64,000 bases of DNA from Novosphingobium sp. CECT 9465 (GCF_920987055.1 NZ_CAKLBX010000001.1:2032501-2096500); one strand, 5' to 3'; shown: positions 31,748-41,419, numbered from the stretch's first letter. Notes: generated from the letters alone by a model not told the origin. Program-made: numbers and translations.

Positions 31748-32566
31748 TCAGGCGGCGTTTTTCAGGCTCTTGCCGAGCAAATCATAAGGATCGACGCCGA
31801 TCCGCGCCCATGTTGCATGCGCTTCATGATAGTAAACGGCTGGGGTGATGTTCAGCCGCCGCCGCACATCCTCTAGCGGCAATGGCAGCAGCGCGGTGAT
31901 CGACTCCTCGCACAACCGGGGGCAAGCCTTGCCCAGCCGCTGCCCTTCCCGCACCGCTTTTAACACGGGGGCGTCGCTGCGCACTTGCCTGCGGATGTTC
32001 AGCCCCGCCATATAGCCGATAAACAGATGGGCTGGTGATGGCTGCTGACTGTACGTGAATGCCAATACGCAAGCCTCGCCCAAGGCATCGCGACCATAAC
32101 CGGTCAGCACATGCAGCATGTCGTGCACATCGCGCATCCGATTCAGATACCAGCGGAACTGGTCGTCGAACTGCTCGCGCGTGACGGCAAACTTGTCGAA
32201 CTCATCGACCAACCCCTGCGCCGTCAGCTCTTCGCGTTCCATGAAATCGCAATAGGCATGCGCCAGCGATCCGGCAGGCATGCGCCGCAAAGCCGCATGA
32301 TCGTCGAGAATGGCCGGGAGATGCGGCTCCATGGCGCGGACTGCCTGTCCGTTGGGAGAAGACAGGAAGCGGACGGCGGAATGGCGTAGCCCCCGCCAGG
32401 GCAGCGCTTCGAAAATATGGAAAACTTCCTCGGTGTTTTCCTTATCCTGCATCAGGTTCTGGAAATGATGCCACGCCTTCCACAACCGCAGTCGCGGCCT
32501 TGGTCTGCGCTCGTCATACAACGGCAAATCAGCGGGTGACGCGCCGAGCACGGGATTCACGGCCAT
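31748..32566 (-). CDS. COQ4-type ubiquinone biosynthesis protein
   Basis: A 272-residue protein matching the Coq4 family. The characteristic metal-binding segment is present, RMRDVHDMLHVLTGYGRDALGE (HDxxH with a following E), together with LRHSAVRFLSSPNGQAVR and YYHEAHATWARIGVDPYDLLGK at the C-terminus. Coq4 acts on the C1 position of the ubiquinone ring in eukaryotes and is found in several alphaproteobacteria; the bacterial role is inferred. No transmembrane segment is obvious. It sits alone between purL (convergent) and serB. Confidence 0.88.
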   Translation of the reverse strand: MAVNPVLGASPADLPLYDERRPRPRLRLWKAWHHFQNLMQDKENTEEVFHIFEALPWRGLRHSAVRFLSSPNGQAVRAMEPHLPAILDDHAALRRMPAGSLAHAYCDFMEREELTAQGLVDEFDKFAVTREQFDDQFRWYLNRMRDVHDMLHVLTGYGRDALGEACVLAFTYSQQPSPAHLFIGYMAGLNIRRQVRSDAPVLKAVREGQRLGKACPRLCEESITALLPLPLEDVRRRLNITPAVYYHEAHATWARIGVDPYDLLGKSLKNAA

Positions 32567-32617
32567 ATCTCCAGAACGATCTGCAAGGACAATATCAACA
32601 TCGTTGTAAATTCCGGG

Positions 32618-33502
32618 TCAATCCAGCACCCAGTCCTCGCGCCGTACACCTAGCAGCGAAAGTATCGATGTCAGGTCGCCCCGGTCGATCCAGCCATCGG
32701 CGGCAGCCCGCGCCTTGGGCTTCGCGCGATAGGCAATGCCGAAGCTGGCCGCCTCGATCATCGGAATGTCGTTTGCACCGTCACCCGTGGCAAGGCTCAG
32801 CCCGCCCTTGCCAAGGCGGGCTGCTTCTTCCAGCAGAACCTGCTTCTTTACTGAACTGTCGACGATCCCGCCGACCAGTCCGCCGGTCAACACGCCTTCA
32901 TGCAGGCCGAGGCGGTTGCCCACCACACGCTCAAAGCCGAGCAGGTCCGCGACCGGATCGGCGAAGGAATGGAAACCGCCGGTTACCAGAACGGTGTAGC
33001 AGCCCCGCGCTTTCAGAGTCGAAACAAGCGTGCGCGCGCCCGCCATCGGGCGGATACGTTCATCCAGGCACTGCCGGATTGCAGCTTCGGGCAGGTCCTT
33101 CAACAGGGCGACACGCTCGCGCAGCGCCGATTCGAAATCGAGTTCGCCCTGCATGGCGCGTTCGGTAATCGCGGCTATGCGATCCTTCAGCCCTGCAAAG
33201 TCAGCCAGTTCATCAATGCATTCCTGCCCGATCATCGTCGAATCCATGTCGGACACGAACAGATGCGGCACATCGATCAGCCCAGCAGACAGCAGCAGAT
33301 CGCTTTCCGGGAAACACTGGTCGAGTATCTGGCGAATGCCTGCTGCATCGCCATCGACCACTTCGAGTTCCAGCACATCGTCGCAGGTATCGAGCATGCC
33401 CGCGCCCGCCACTTCCCAATCGCGCGCCTCGATCATTTCCATGGCGAGCGCAAGATTGTCACCAAGCGTCTCCGGGTCTGCTATCAACCGCGCGATGATC
33501 AC
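32618..33502 (-). CDS. serB: Phosphoserine phosphatase
   Basis: A 294-residue HAD-superfamily phosphatase, the last step of serine synthesis. The nucleophile motif is LFVSDMDSTMIGQECIDELADFAG; motif II is VLVTGGFHSFADP; motif III/IV is KKQVLLEE and LATGDGANDIPMIEAASFG. The N-terminal 75 residues are an ACT-like regulatory domain. The GTG at 33502 is chosen because AAAGGA lies seven bases upstream; longer readings run antisense through miaA. The start codon region overlaps the divergent miaA start by eight bases. Confidence 0.95.
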   Translation of the reverse strand: MIIARLIADPETLGDNLALAMEMIEARDWEVAGAGMLDTCDDVLELEVVDGDAAGIRQILDQCFPESDLLLSAGLIDVPHLFVSDMDSTMIGQECIDELADFAGLKDRIAAITERAMQGELDFESALRERVALLKDLPEAAIRQCLDERIRPMAGARTLVSTLKARGCYTVLVTGGFHSFADPVADLLGFERVVGNRLGLHEGVLTGGLVGGIVDSSVKKQVLLEEAARLGKGGLSLATGDGANDIPMIEAASFGIAYRAKPKARAAADGWIDRGDLTSILSLLGVRREDWVLD

Positions 33503-34469
33503 CGAGAATTCCTTTGAAGACGAAAACGTGGAACGGGCGGCCGGTCGGCCAAGGCTCGCGCTAATCGCAGGGCCGACCGCCAGCGGCAAGAGCGATCTGG
33601 CGGTAAAACTTGCCCTGCGGGCAATGGCGCGCGGGCAGGAAGCGGTGATCGTCAACGCCGACAGCGCGCAAGTCTATGCCGATCTGCGCCTATTGAGCGC
33701 GCGCCCGTCTGAAGCGGAAATGCAAGGTGTGCCTCACCTGCTGTTCGGCGCATGGGACGGTGCGCAGGCCTGCTCCGCCGCCGATTGGGCCAAAGCCGCA
33801 AGGATCGAGATCACGGCCGCCCACGCGCGCGGTGCACTGCCGATCCTTGTCGGCGGCACCGGCCTTTATATACGCACCCTGCTGGACGGCATCGCGCCCG
33901 TGCCCGACATCGACCCGGATGTGCGGACGCAAGTGCGGGCAATGCCGCTGGATATTGCCTATGCGCAATTGCAGGCTGAAGACCCCGCGCGTGCCGCGCT
34001 GCTTGCCCCTGCGGACGCCCAGCGCATCACCCGCGCGCTCGAAGTCGTGCGATCGACCGGCCGGCCCCTCGCTCACTGGCAGCGGCAATTGCACGGCGGA
34101 ATTGCGAACACCGTGGACCTTGCGCCCCTGATTCTCCTGCCGGATCGCCAATGGCTCTACGATCGGTGCGACTTGCGCTTCGCATTGATGTGGCAAGGTG
34201 GCGCAATAGAGGAAGTGGAGGCGTTGCTCGCGCGCAACCTGCCCGATGACCTGCCGGTCATGCGCGCCATCGGCGTGCCGGAAATTCGGGCATTCCTGCA
34301 GGGCGCCATGGCACCCGATGAAGCGATTACCGCGGGTCAGCAGGCCACGCGGCGCTATGCCAAACGGCAGTACACCTGGTCGAGGAACCAGAATCCGGGC
34401 GATTGGCCACGCGTGACGTACGAAAATTCCATTGACATCGATCATGCAGCAAGTTTATTGCGCATATAG
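33495..34469 (+). CDS. miaA: tRNA dimethylallyltransferase
   Basis: A 324-residue enzyme adding a dimethylallyl group to A37 of tRNAs reading codons that start with U. The P-loop is LIAGPTASGKSDLAVKLA; other marks are IVNADSAQVYADLRLLSARPS, LPILVGGTGLYIRTLLDGI and RRYAKRQYTWSRNQ. The ATG at 33495 makes the start region overlap that of serB on the other strand by eight bases; a GTG at 33528 would avoid the overlap and still keep the P-loop. The C-terminus is normal. Confidence 0.95.
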   Translation: MITENSFEDENVERAAGRPRLALIAGPTASGKSDLAVKLALRAMARGQEAVIVNADSAQVYADLRLLSARPSEAEMQGVPHLLFGAWDGAQACSAADWAKAARIEITAAHARGALPILVGGTGLYIRTLLDGIAPVPDIDPDVRTQVRAMPLDIAYAQLQAEDPARAALLAPADAQRITRALEVVRSTGRPLAHWQRQLHGGIANTVDLAPLILLPDRQWLYDRCDLRFALMWQGGAIEEVEALLARNLPDDLPVMRAIGVPEIRAFLQGAMAPDEAITAGQQATRRYAKRQYTWSRNQNPGDWPRVTYENSIDIDHAASLLRI

Positions 34470-34472
34470 CCG

Positions 34473-34502
34473 CTTGACATGGCATTTTGTGTCAAGTAGC
34501 AG
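34473..34502 (+). promoter_or_regulatory. Palindrome with embedded -35, probable ilvB promoter/operator
   Basis: CTTGACA (34473-34479) and TGTCAAG (34490-34496) form a perfect 7-bp inverted repeat. The left arm contains a consensus TTGACA (34474-34479); 17 bases on is TAGCAG (34497-34502), a weak -10. It lies four bases after the miaA stop, upstream of the terminator-like leader of ilvB. A binding protein is possible but not shown. Confidence 0.45.
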
Positions 34503-34558
34503 GTCGTCAATTGTCCTTGCCGTGCCATGCATGATGAGGATGCCCAAGTGGGGAGAGA

Positions 34559-34605
34559 CGGCCCGGCGCAGCAAACCTGCACCGGGCCGATAATTTTTTG
34601 TTTTT
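34559..34605 (+). terminator. Intrinsic terminator in the miaA-ilvB gap; possible ilvB attenuator
   Basis: CGGCCCGG (34559-34566) pairs with CCGGGCCG (34582-34589); inside, GCAG (34568-34571) pairs with CTGC (34577-34580). ATAATTTTTTGTTTTT follows. It is a textbook terminator 64 bases before the ilvB start. No promoter-like sequence is seen between it and ilvB, so read-through from the upstream palindromic promoter would have to be regulated. No branched-chain-rich leader peptide was found. Confidence 0.85.
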
Positions 34606-34668
34606 CACAATCGCAGTCGCGGCTATCGGCCCATCGGCCGGACGTGGCAGGCAGAAGGATTGAGTGAC

Positions 34669-36417
34669 GTGACAAGCGAGCGCAGCGGCGCCGAAATTCT
34701 GGTCGAAAGCCTGGTCGCAAAGGGCGTCGAATTCGTATTCGGCTACCCCGGCGGTGCGGTGCTGCCGATTTATGACGCGCTGTTCGGCGAAGAGCGCATT
34801 CGCCATATTCTGGTGCGCCATGAAGCTGGTGCAGCCCATGCCGCCGAAGGCTATGCCCGCGCCACCGGCAAGCCCGGCGTCGTGCTCGTCACGTCCGGCC
34901 CCGGCGCCACCAATGCGGTTACCGGCATTGCCGATGCCTTCATGGATTCGATTCCGATGGTCGTGATCACCGGCCAGGTTCCCACCGGCCTGATCGGGTC
35001 CGATGCGTTTCAGGAAGCCGATACCGTTGGCATCACGCGCCACTGCACCAAGCACAACTATCTGGTCAAAGATCCCTCGCAACTTGCCGCGACAATTGAC
35101 GAGGCGTTTCGCATTGCCACCGAAGGCCGCCCCGGCCCGGTCGTGATCGATATTCCGAAAGATGTGCAGATCGCACTGGCATCGTGGAGCAGCGCCGCCC
35201 CGCAGCAGCGCAACCGCTACAATCCGCAGACCGAAGGTGGTGAGAAGGAAATTGCGCAGGCGATCGAAATAATCGCCAATGCCAAGGCTCCGGTATTCTA
35301 CACCGGGGGCGGCGTGATCAATGCGGGGCCTCAGGCCGCGCGCCTGTTGCAGGAACTCCAGTCACTGACCGGCGCGCCCGTCACCTCCACCCTGATGGGT
35401 CTTGGCGCATTCCCGGCGGATCATCCGGCGTGGCTCGGCATGCTGGGCATGCACGGCACCTATGAAGCCAATCTGACGATGAATCAGGCCGATCTGGTCG
35501 TGTGCATCGGCGCGCGTTTTGATGATCGCGTAACCGGGCGGCTCGATGCCTTTTCGCCGCACAGCAAGAAAATCCACATCGACATCGACCGCGCATCTAT
35601 CAACAAGACGGTGCGGGTCGACCTGCCTGTCGTCGGCGATTGCGGCAAGGTTCTGGCGCAACTGATCGACGCCTGGCACACGCGCGGCTACAAGGCGCAG
35701 GACCTGACCGCCTGGAACGCGCGCATCGATGGCTGGCGTGACCGCAAGAGCCTTTCCTATCCGCGCAAGGCCAAGGCGATCATGCCGCAATACGCGGTCG
35801 AGCGCCTGTACGAACTGACGCGGCACCGCGAGCCGATCATCTCGACCGAAGTGGGCCAGCATCAGATGTGGGCGGCACAATACTTCCACTTCATGAAGCC
35901 GAACAAGTGGCTCACATCGGGCGGACTTGGCACGATGGGTTACGGCCTGCCCGCCGCCATCGGCGCACAGGCGGGTTTCCCCGACGCGTTGGTGATCGAT
36001 ATTGCTGGCGATGCCTCGATCCAGATGAACATCCAGGAACTGGGCACCGCCACGCAGTATCGCCTGCCGGTCAAGGTGTTCGTGCTCAACAACGAATGGA
36101 TGGGCATGGTCCGCCAGTGGCAGGAACTGACCTACGAAAGCCGCTACTCGAACTCGTACTCGGACAGTCTGCCCGATTTCGTGAAGCTTGCCGAAGCTTA
36201 TGGCTGGAAGGGCATTCGCATCACGGACGAGAGCGAACTTGATGCCGGCATCCAGGCGATGATGGATCACGATGGCCCGGTCTTCGTCGATTGTCTTGTC
36301 GCCAAGGAAGCCAATTGCTTCCCGATGATCCCGTCAGGCGCCGCGCATACCGAAATGATCCTCTATGGTGACGAGGTTGCCGGCACGATGGACGACGAAG
36401 CCAAGGCGCTGGTGTGA
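34669..36417 (+). CDS. ilvB: Acetolactate synthase large subunit
   Basis: A 582-residue ThDP enzyme condensing two pyruvates (or pyruvate with 2-oxobutyrate), the first common step of valine, leucine and isoleucine synthesis. N-terminal ThDP-binding region is [19 protein letters not shown] with the catalytic Glu in [18 protein letters not shown]; the ThDP-Mg motif is [19 protein letters not shown] with NNEWMGM. FAD-domain segments lie in the middle. The start is GTG at 34669 with AGAAGGA nine bases upstream; the TTG at 34660 leaves no spacing. It is coupled to ilvN. Confidence 0.96.
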   Translation: MTSERSGAEILVESLVAKGVEFVFGYPGGAVLPIYDALFGEERIRHILVRHEAGAAHAAEGYARATGKPGVVLVTSGPGATNAVTGIADAFMDSIPMVVITGQVPTGLIGSDAFQEADTVGITRHCTKHNYLVKDPSQLAATIDEAFRIATEGRPGPVVIDIPKDVQIALASWSSAAPQQRNRYNPQTEGGEKEIAQAIEIIANAKAPVFYTGGGVINAGPQAARLLQELQSLTGAPVTSTLMGLGAFPADHPAWLGMLGMHGTYEANLTMNQADLVVCIGARFDDRVTGRLDAFSPHSKKIHIDIDRASINKTVRVDLPVVGDCGKVLAQLIDAWHTRGYKAQDLTAWNARIDGWRDRKSLSYPRKAKAIMPQYAVERLYELTRHREPIISTEVGQHQMWAAQYFHFMKPNKWLTSGGLGTMGYGLPAAIGAQAGFPDALVIDIAGDASIQMNIQELGTATQYRLPVKVFVLNNEWMGMVRQWQELTYESRYSNSYSDSLPDFVKLAEAYGWKGIRITDESELDAGIQAMMDHDGPVFVDCLVAKEANCFPMIPSGAAHTEMILYGDEVAGTMDDEAKALV

Positions 36418-36428
36418 GGAACCTCGAC

Positions 36429-36947
36429 ATGATGCACATTCACGAAGAGGCGCAGGAGCGCCACGTCCTCACCATCACGGTCGATAACGAAGCGGGCATC
36501 CTCGCCAAGATCGCAGGGCTGTTCACCGCGCGCGGCTACAATATCGACAGTTTGACCGTGGCGGACATTACCGACGGGCACGATCTCAGCCGTATCACGA
36601 TCGTCACGCACGGTCCGCCGCCGGTGATCGATCAGATCCGGGCGCAACTGGAGCGGTTGGTGCCGGTCCACAAGGTGACCGATCTCACCGAAATCGGGCC
36701 ATTCGTCGAACGCGAACTGGCGCTGATCAAGGTTTCGGGCAAGGGCGAGAACCGCGTCGAGGCGCTGCGTCTGGCCGATGTGTTCCGTGCCAAGGTGGTA
36801 GACACCACAACGGCGAGTTTCATTTTCGAACTGACCGGCACACCCGAAAAGATCGACAGCTTCGTATCGCTGATGAAGGAACTGGGGCTGGTCGAAGTCG
36901 GCCGCACCGGGATTGTCGGCATGGTTCGCGGTGCGACTGCGGCGTAA
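36429..36947 (+). CDS. ilvN: Acetolactate synthase small (regulatory) subunit
   Basis: A 172-residue regulatory subunit conferring valine feedback on IlvB. The N-terminal ACT domain reads HVLTITVDNEAGILAKIAGLFTARGYNIDSLTV; the second domain contains RELALIKVSGKGENR and MKELGLVEVGRTGIVGM. Named ilvN or ilvH by family. The ATG at 36429 is chosen because GAGGA lies eight bases upstream; a GTG at 36414 overlaps the ilvB stop. ilvB-ilvN-ilvC form one cluster. Confidence 0.95.
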   Translation: MMHIHEEAQERHVLTITVDNEAGILAKIAGLFTARGYNIDSLTVADITDGHDLSRITIVTHGPPPVIDQIRAQLERLVPVHKVTDLTEIGPFVERELALIKVSGKGENRVEALRLADVFRAKVVDTTTASFIFELTGTPEKIDSFVSLMKELGLVEVGRTGIVGMVRGATAA

Positions 36948-37004
36948 ATTTCACGAAAAACACTCTAACCAACACGCAACCGTAGCCATCCCCCACTCGT
37001 CACC

Positions 37005-37096
37005 CTGAACTTGTTTCAGGGGCCATCATGCCCCAATCACCGCCTTCTCCGGCGAACACAGAACACGCGGCACGATGGATGCTGAAACAAGTTCAG
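37005..37096. repeat. Intergenic inverted repeat between ilvN and ilvC
   Basis: A perfect 15-bp inverted repeat: CTGAACTTGTTTCAG at 37005-37019 and its complement at 37082-37096, flanked by GTCACC and CATGAC. The 62-base spacer has no frame. It matches the well-known type of dispersed sphingomonad intergenic palindromes containing this motif. It could form a long hairpin in the ilvBNC transcript. Confidence 0.8.
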
Positions 37097-37101
37097 CATG
37101 A

Positions 37102-38157
<1,056 letters not shown>

Positions 38158-38165
38158 GCGGAAAC

Positions 38166-38194
38166 AGGTAGCTTGCAGGCGCAGGCTACCTTTT
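38166..38194 (+). terminator. Intrinsic terminator of ilvC
   Basis: AGGTAGC (38166-38172) pairs with GCTACCT (38185-38191), with further pairing in the 12-base loop, and TTTT runs on. Confidence 0.8.
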
Positions 38195-38294
38195 CCGACA
38201 AACGGCCGCGCGTGATCGACGAAAGCGGTGGACGGAATTGCTGCCGATGATACTTCTCCATTTTGGAGATAATCGGCGGGAGAGGGTCCACATC

Positions 38295-38627
38295 GTGTTC
38301 AGATCGTCGATCAGCGCGGCCTCGTTGTGCCTGTCTTGCGTTCCTGCGGTTTCCGCAAGTGCCGCCGCCGACATGGCGCAGCGACCCGTCGCGCCAGCGC
38401 CGTCCACCGCAGCCAAACACATCGACCTTTGCGGGATGCGTGCCGCTCTCAATTTCGTCGGATCCATCGCCACGGCACCGGTGCGCAAAAACGTCAGCGA
38501 AGCCGCCGGTCACGAACGGATTCGCTGGATCAGGCCCGGCGCAGCGGTAACTCAGGATTTCGCGCCGAACCGGCTGAACGTGATCCTTGACGATGCCGAC
38601 CGGATCAGGACCATGCGCTGCGGTTGA
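38295..38627 (+). CDS. I78 family peptidase inhibitor, exported
   Basis: A 110-residue protein with a likely signal peptide (SSISAASLCLSCVPAVSASAAA) and a C-terminal domain fitting protease inhibitor family I78: C-G-M-R-A near residue 55, NFVGSIATAP, ERIRWIRPGAAVTQDFAPNRLNVILDD and a final RTMRCG. These inhibitors, related to Aspergillus elastase inhibitor, keep two cysteines and the RPG-xVTxD-xxxxRLN motif. The start is GTG at 38295 with GGGAGAGGG about ten bases upstream. Probable periplasmic role; target protease unknown. It stands alone between ilvC and yceI. Confidence 0.72.
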   Translation: MFRSSISAASLCLSCVPAVSASAAADMAQRPVAPAPSTAAKHIDLCGMRAALNFVGSIATAPVRKNVSEAAGHERIRWIRPGAAVTQDFAPNRLNVILDDADRIRTMRCG

Positions 38628-38705
38628 CGGTACAATCGGCTGCTTGTGCCAACCGCCGCACTGGGGCATTCCATTGCCACCCTTATGGAATCTGGAGATC
38701 CCCCG

Positions 38706-39365
38706 ATGCAGTTCCTCCCCAAGATGCCGCGCGCCCTGAAGGTTGCGCTTCCCCTCGCCCTCGCCGCTGCCGCGGCGCCCATGGTTGCCCAGATGCCGGA
38801 AGTTCCGGGCAAGGCTGACAAGACGCGCGTCGTTGCCGGTACTTATACCGCAGACGCCAGCCACTCGCTGGTAGCGTGGACGGTCAACCACTTCGGGTTC
38901 AACGATTATTTCGGCTTGTTCGGCGACGTGACCGGCACACTTTCGATCGATCCTGCCAATCCCGCCGCGTCGAAGGTCTCGGTCAAGATTCCGGTTTCGA
39001 AGGTAATTACCGCCAGCCCCGGCCTTACCGCCCATCTGCTGAAACCCGGCGCTGAGGGCAAGCCTGCCGACTTCTTCGGGGCCACCCCGGCCGATGCGAC
39101 GTTCGTTTCGACCAGCGTCGTGCCCGGTGCGGATGGCACGTCCGCCACGATCAACGGCGATCTGACGCTTAACGGCGTAACCAAGCCCGTTGCCGTTGCA
39201 GCCACCTTTGCCGGTGCCGGAACCAATCCTTTCAGCAAGGCCGCAACGCTTGGTTTCCACGGCACGGCCATGATCAAGCGTTCGGATTTCAATGTGAAGA
39301 TGGGCCTTCCCTTCGTTGCAGACGAAGTGAAGCTGAACATCACGGTGGCGTTCGAAAAGAAGTAA
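38706..39365 (+). CDS. YceI family periplasmic protein
   Basis: A 219-residue protein with a signal peptide (LKVALPLALAAAAAPMVA) and a YceI lipocalin-like barrel: GTYTADASHSLVAWTVNHFGFNDYFGLFGDVTGTLSID, then TLNGVTKPVAVAATFAG and GFHGTAMIKRSDFNVKMGLP. YceI proteins bind isoprenoid-like lipids in the periplasm; substrate here unknown. The ATG at 38706 has GGAGA seven bases upstream. A terminator follows. Confidence 0.9.
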   Translation: MQFLPKMPRALKVALPLALAAAAAPMVAQMPEVPGKADKTRVVAGTYTADASHSLVAWTVNHFGFNDYFGLFGDVTGTLSIDPANPAASKVSVKIPVSKVITASPGLTAHLLKPGAEGKPADFFGATPADATFVSTSVVPGADGTSATINGDLTLNGVTKPVAVAATFAGAGTNPFSKAATLGFHGTAMIKRSDFNVKMGLPFVADEVKLNITVAFEKK

Positions 39366-39388
39366 CACCCTCCACGGCTGAGGATAGC

Positions 39389-39421
39389 GCCCGGAGCCAC
39401 CAGTGGCTTCGGGCTTTCCTT
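39389..39421 (+). terminator. Intrinsic terminator of the YceI gene
   Basis: GCCCGGAGCCA (39389-39399) pairs with TGGCTTCGGGC (39404-39414) around CCAG, with one G-T pair, followed by TTTCCTTT. Confidence 0.85.
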
Positions 39422-39444
39422 TGCCCGGAAATGTGCATTCAATC

Positions 39445-39473
39445 TGGACAATCGCGCAACGATTCACCATAGG
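39445..39473 (+). promoter_or_regulatory. Probable promoter of the leuA leader
   Basis: TGGACA (39445-39450), 17 bases, CATAGG (39468-39473). The -35 has five of six consensus bases, the -10 is weak. It lies just before the leucine leader peptide, where a promoter is expected. Confidence 0.4.
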
Positions 39474-39481
39474 CATGTGCC

Positions 39482-39532
39482 ATGACCGCTCGACTGGACC
39501 TTACCCTGCGACTTATCCGCCCTTGGGCGTGA
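39482..39532 (+). CDS. leuA leader peptide (leucine attenuator)
   Basis: A 16-residue reading frame MTARLDLTLRLIRPWA followed by TGA. Four of 16 codons are leucine (CTG, CTT, CTG, CTT) and one isoleucine, and it lies 87 bases before leuA, the pattern of transcription or translation attenuation leaders. The bases around its last codons (CCTTGGGCG, 39521-39529) can pair with CGCCCAGGG (39563-39571), while CGCC/GGCG pairs between them offer a competing hairpin. Stalling of a ribosome at the Leu codons would change the fold. Too short for gene finders. Confidence 0.65.
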   Translation: MTARLDLTLRLIRPWA

Positions 39533-39571
39533 GCTGACGTGTCGCCTTGCGGCGCGCGGCGGCGCCCAGGG
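39521..39571 (+). promoter_or_regulatory. Leader RNA pairing region of leuA
   Basis: CCTTGGGCG at 39521-39529 and CGCCCAGGG at 39563-39571 form a 9-bp helix (one G-T pair) enclosing a smaller CGCC-TTGC-GGCG hairpin near 39543-39554. The helix overlaps the end of the leader peptide, so a translating ribosome would disrupt it. There is no clear T-run, so control might be by other means than an intrinsic terminator. Confidence 0.45.
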
Positions 39572-39618
39572 GAAGCGAGAACCAGTTCCAGTCAATTTTC
39601 CAGTCGAGTAGAATTACC

Positions 39619-41289
39619 ATGACCATGCTGAAAAACCCTTCGGTCAAGTATCGCGCGTTTCCGCAGATAAACCTGCCCGACCGTCAGTGGCCTTCACGCG
39701 TGATCGAAAAGGCCCCACGCTGGCTGTCGACGGACATGCGCGATGGCAACCAGTCGCTGATCGATCCGATGGATGCCGAAAAGAAGGCCCGCTTCTTCGA
39801 TCTTCTGGTGAAAATCGGCCTCAAGGAAATCGAGGTTGGTTTCCCCAGCGCTGGCGCCACGGAATATGACTTTATCCGCAGCCTGGTCGATGAAGGCCGC
39901 ATCCCTGACGACGTATTCGTTCAGGTGCTGACGCAATCGCGCGAAGACCTGATCCGCACCAGCTTCGAAAGCCTGGCAGGCGCAAAACAGGCCATCGTCC
40001 ACGTCTACAATGCGGTATCCCCGCTGTGGCGACAGGTCGTGTTCGGCATGGACAAGGCAGACGTTAAAAAGATCGCCAGCGATGGCGCCAAGGTCCTGCG
40101 CGATCAGGCCGCCCGCTTCCCGCAGACCGACTGGCATTTCGAATATAGCCCGGAAACCTTTTCCACCGCGGAAGTCGATTTCAGCATCGAATGCTGCGAA
40201 GCGGTGATGGACGTGCTGCAACCCACGGTCGATCATCCGATCATCCTCAACCTGCCCGCCACGGTCGAGGCATCGACGCCGAACATCTATGCAGATCAGA
40301 TCGAATACTTCTGCCGCAACCTGCCGAATCGCGACCGCGCAATCATTTCGCTGCACACGCACAACGACCGGGGCACTGGCGTTGCAGCGGCGGAACTGGG
40401 CCTGATGGCTGGCGCGGATCGCGTGGAAGGCTGCCTGTTCGGCAATGGTGAGCGTACCGGGAACTGCTGCCTCGTCACGGTCGGGCTGAACCTCTACACG
40501 CAGGGGATCGACCCGGAGCTGGACTTCTCGAACATCGACGAAGTGATCCAGACGGTTGAATACTGCAACCAGTTGCCTGTCCATCCGCGCCACCCCTATG
40601 GCGGCGAGCTGGTGTTTACCGCCTTTTCCGGCAGCCATCAGGACGCGATCAAGAAGGGCTTTGCTGCGCAGGAACAGCGCAACGACGATCTGTGGTCGGT
40701 GCCCTATCTGCCGATCGACCCCGCCGATCTTGGCCGCAGCTACGAAGCGGTGATCCGCGTCAATTCGCAGTCCGGCAAAGGCGGCTTTGCCTGGGTGCTG
40801 GAGCAGGACCAGGGCCTCAAGCTGCCAAAGAAGATGCAGGCCCACTTCTCACGCCATGTCCAGGCACTGGCCGACGAACTGGGCCGCGAACTGCACGCGG
40901 CTGACATCTGGGGCGTGTTCCGCAAGGCCTACCGGCTCGACGCGCCGCAGCATTTCCAACTGGTCGACTACGAAGAAGGACGCGGTTCCGATGGCACCCG
41001 CATCTTTGCCGGCAAGATCGAGGTCGATGGCAAGGTCCAGTCCGTTTCCGGTCGTGGTAACGGCCTGATCTCGTCAGTCGTCGCCACCGTTCGCGATGGC
41101 TTTGGCGTGAACATCGATATCACCGACTACTCGGAACACGCCATGGGATCGGGCAGCAACGCCCGCGCCGCGGCCTATGTCGAATGCGTTCTTCCCGATG
41201 GCCGCACGATCTGGGGTGTCGGCATTGACGAGGACGTGGCCACCGCCAGCGTCCGCGCGGTGCTGAGTGCAGCAAACGCAGCATTGTAA
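39619..41289 (+). CDS. leuA: 2-isopropylmalate synthase
   Basis: A 556-residue enzyme of the longer (fungal/actinobacterial-like) LeuA type, joining acetyl-CoA and 2-oxoisovalerate in the first committed leucine step. The HMGL-like catalytic barrel contains [16 protein letters not shown] (metal-binding Asp), [34 protein letters not shown] (the HxH metal site) and [18 protein letters not shown]; the C-terminal LeuA dimer domain, about 430-556, includes [15 protein letters not shown] and [19 protein letters not shown]. The ATG at 39619 ([15 protein letters not shown]) gives the family N-terminus. Leader peptide upstream suggests leucine-dependent control. Confidence 0.96.
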   Translation: MTMLKNPSVKYRAFPQINLPDRQWPSRVIEKAPRWLSTDMRDGNQSLIDPMDAEKKARFFDLLVKIGLKEIEVGFPSAGATEYDFIRSLVDEGRIPDDVFVQVLTQSREDLIRTSFESLAGAKQAIVHVYNAVSPLWRQVVFGMDKADVKKIASDGAKVLRDQAARFPQTDWHFEYSPETFSTAEVDFSIECCEAVMDVLQPTVDHPIILNLPATVEASTPNIYADQIEYFCRNLPNRDRAIISLHTHNDRGTGVAAAELGLMAGADRVEGCLFGNGERTGNCCLVTVGLNLYTQGIDPELDFSNIDEVIQTVEYCNQLPVHPRHPYGGELVFTAFSGSHQDAIKKGFAAQEQRNDDLWSVPYLPIDPADLGRSYEAVIRVNSQSGKGGFAWVLEQDQGLKLPKKMQAHFSRHVQALADELGRELHAADIWGVFRKAYRLDAPQHFQLVDYEEGRGSDGTRIFAGKIEVDGKVQSVSGRGNGLISSVVATVRDGFGVNIDITDYSEHAMGSGSNARAAAYVECVLPDGRTIWGVGIDEDVATASVRAVLSAANAAL

Positions 41290-41297
41290 TCAGTGGC

Positions 41298-41321
41298 GAC
41301 GGGCGGCAGGTGCTGCCCGTC
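41298..41321 (+). terminator. Hairpin after leuA
   Basis: GACGGGC (41298-41304) pairs with GCCCGTC (41315-41321), followed by TCCGCCC. Position fits a terminator but there is no T-run. Confidence 0.4.
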
Positions 41322-41419
41322 TCCGCCCAAATGGCAGGTGTCCCTTGCCTTTGACATGCGCGTAGCCGAGGCTTACACCTTAACCGTACAATTAATAAAC
41401 TGTGCGAGGATCAAGCCGC

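Noticed and set aside
34527..34668. Short reading frames in the ilvB leader as an attenuation peptide
   Set aside because: The possible frames (from 34527, 34531 and 34479) lack runs of Leu, Ile or Val codons, unlike the leuA leader.
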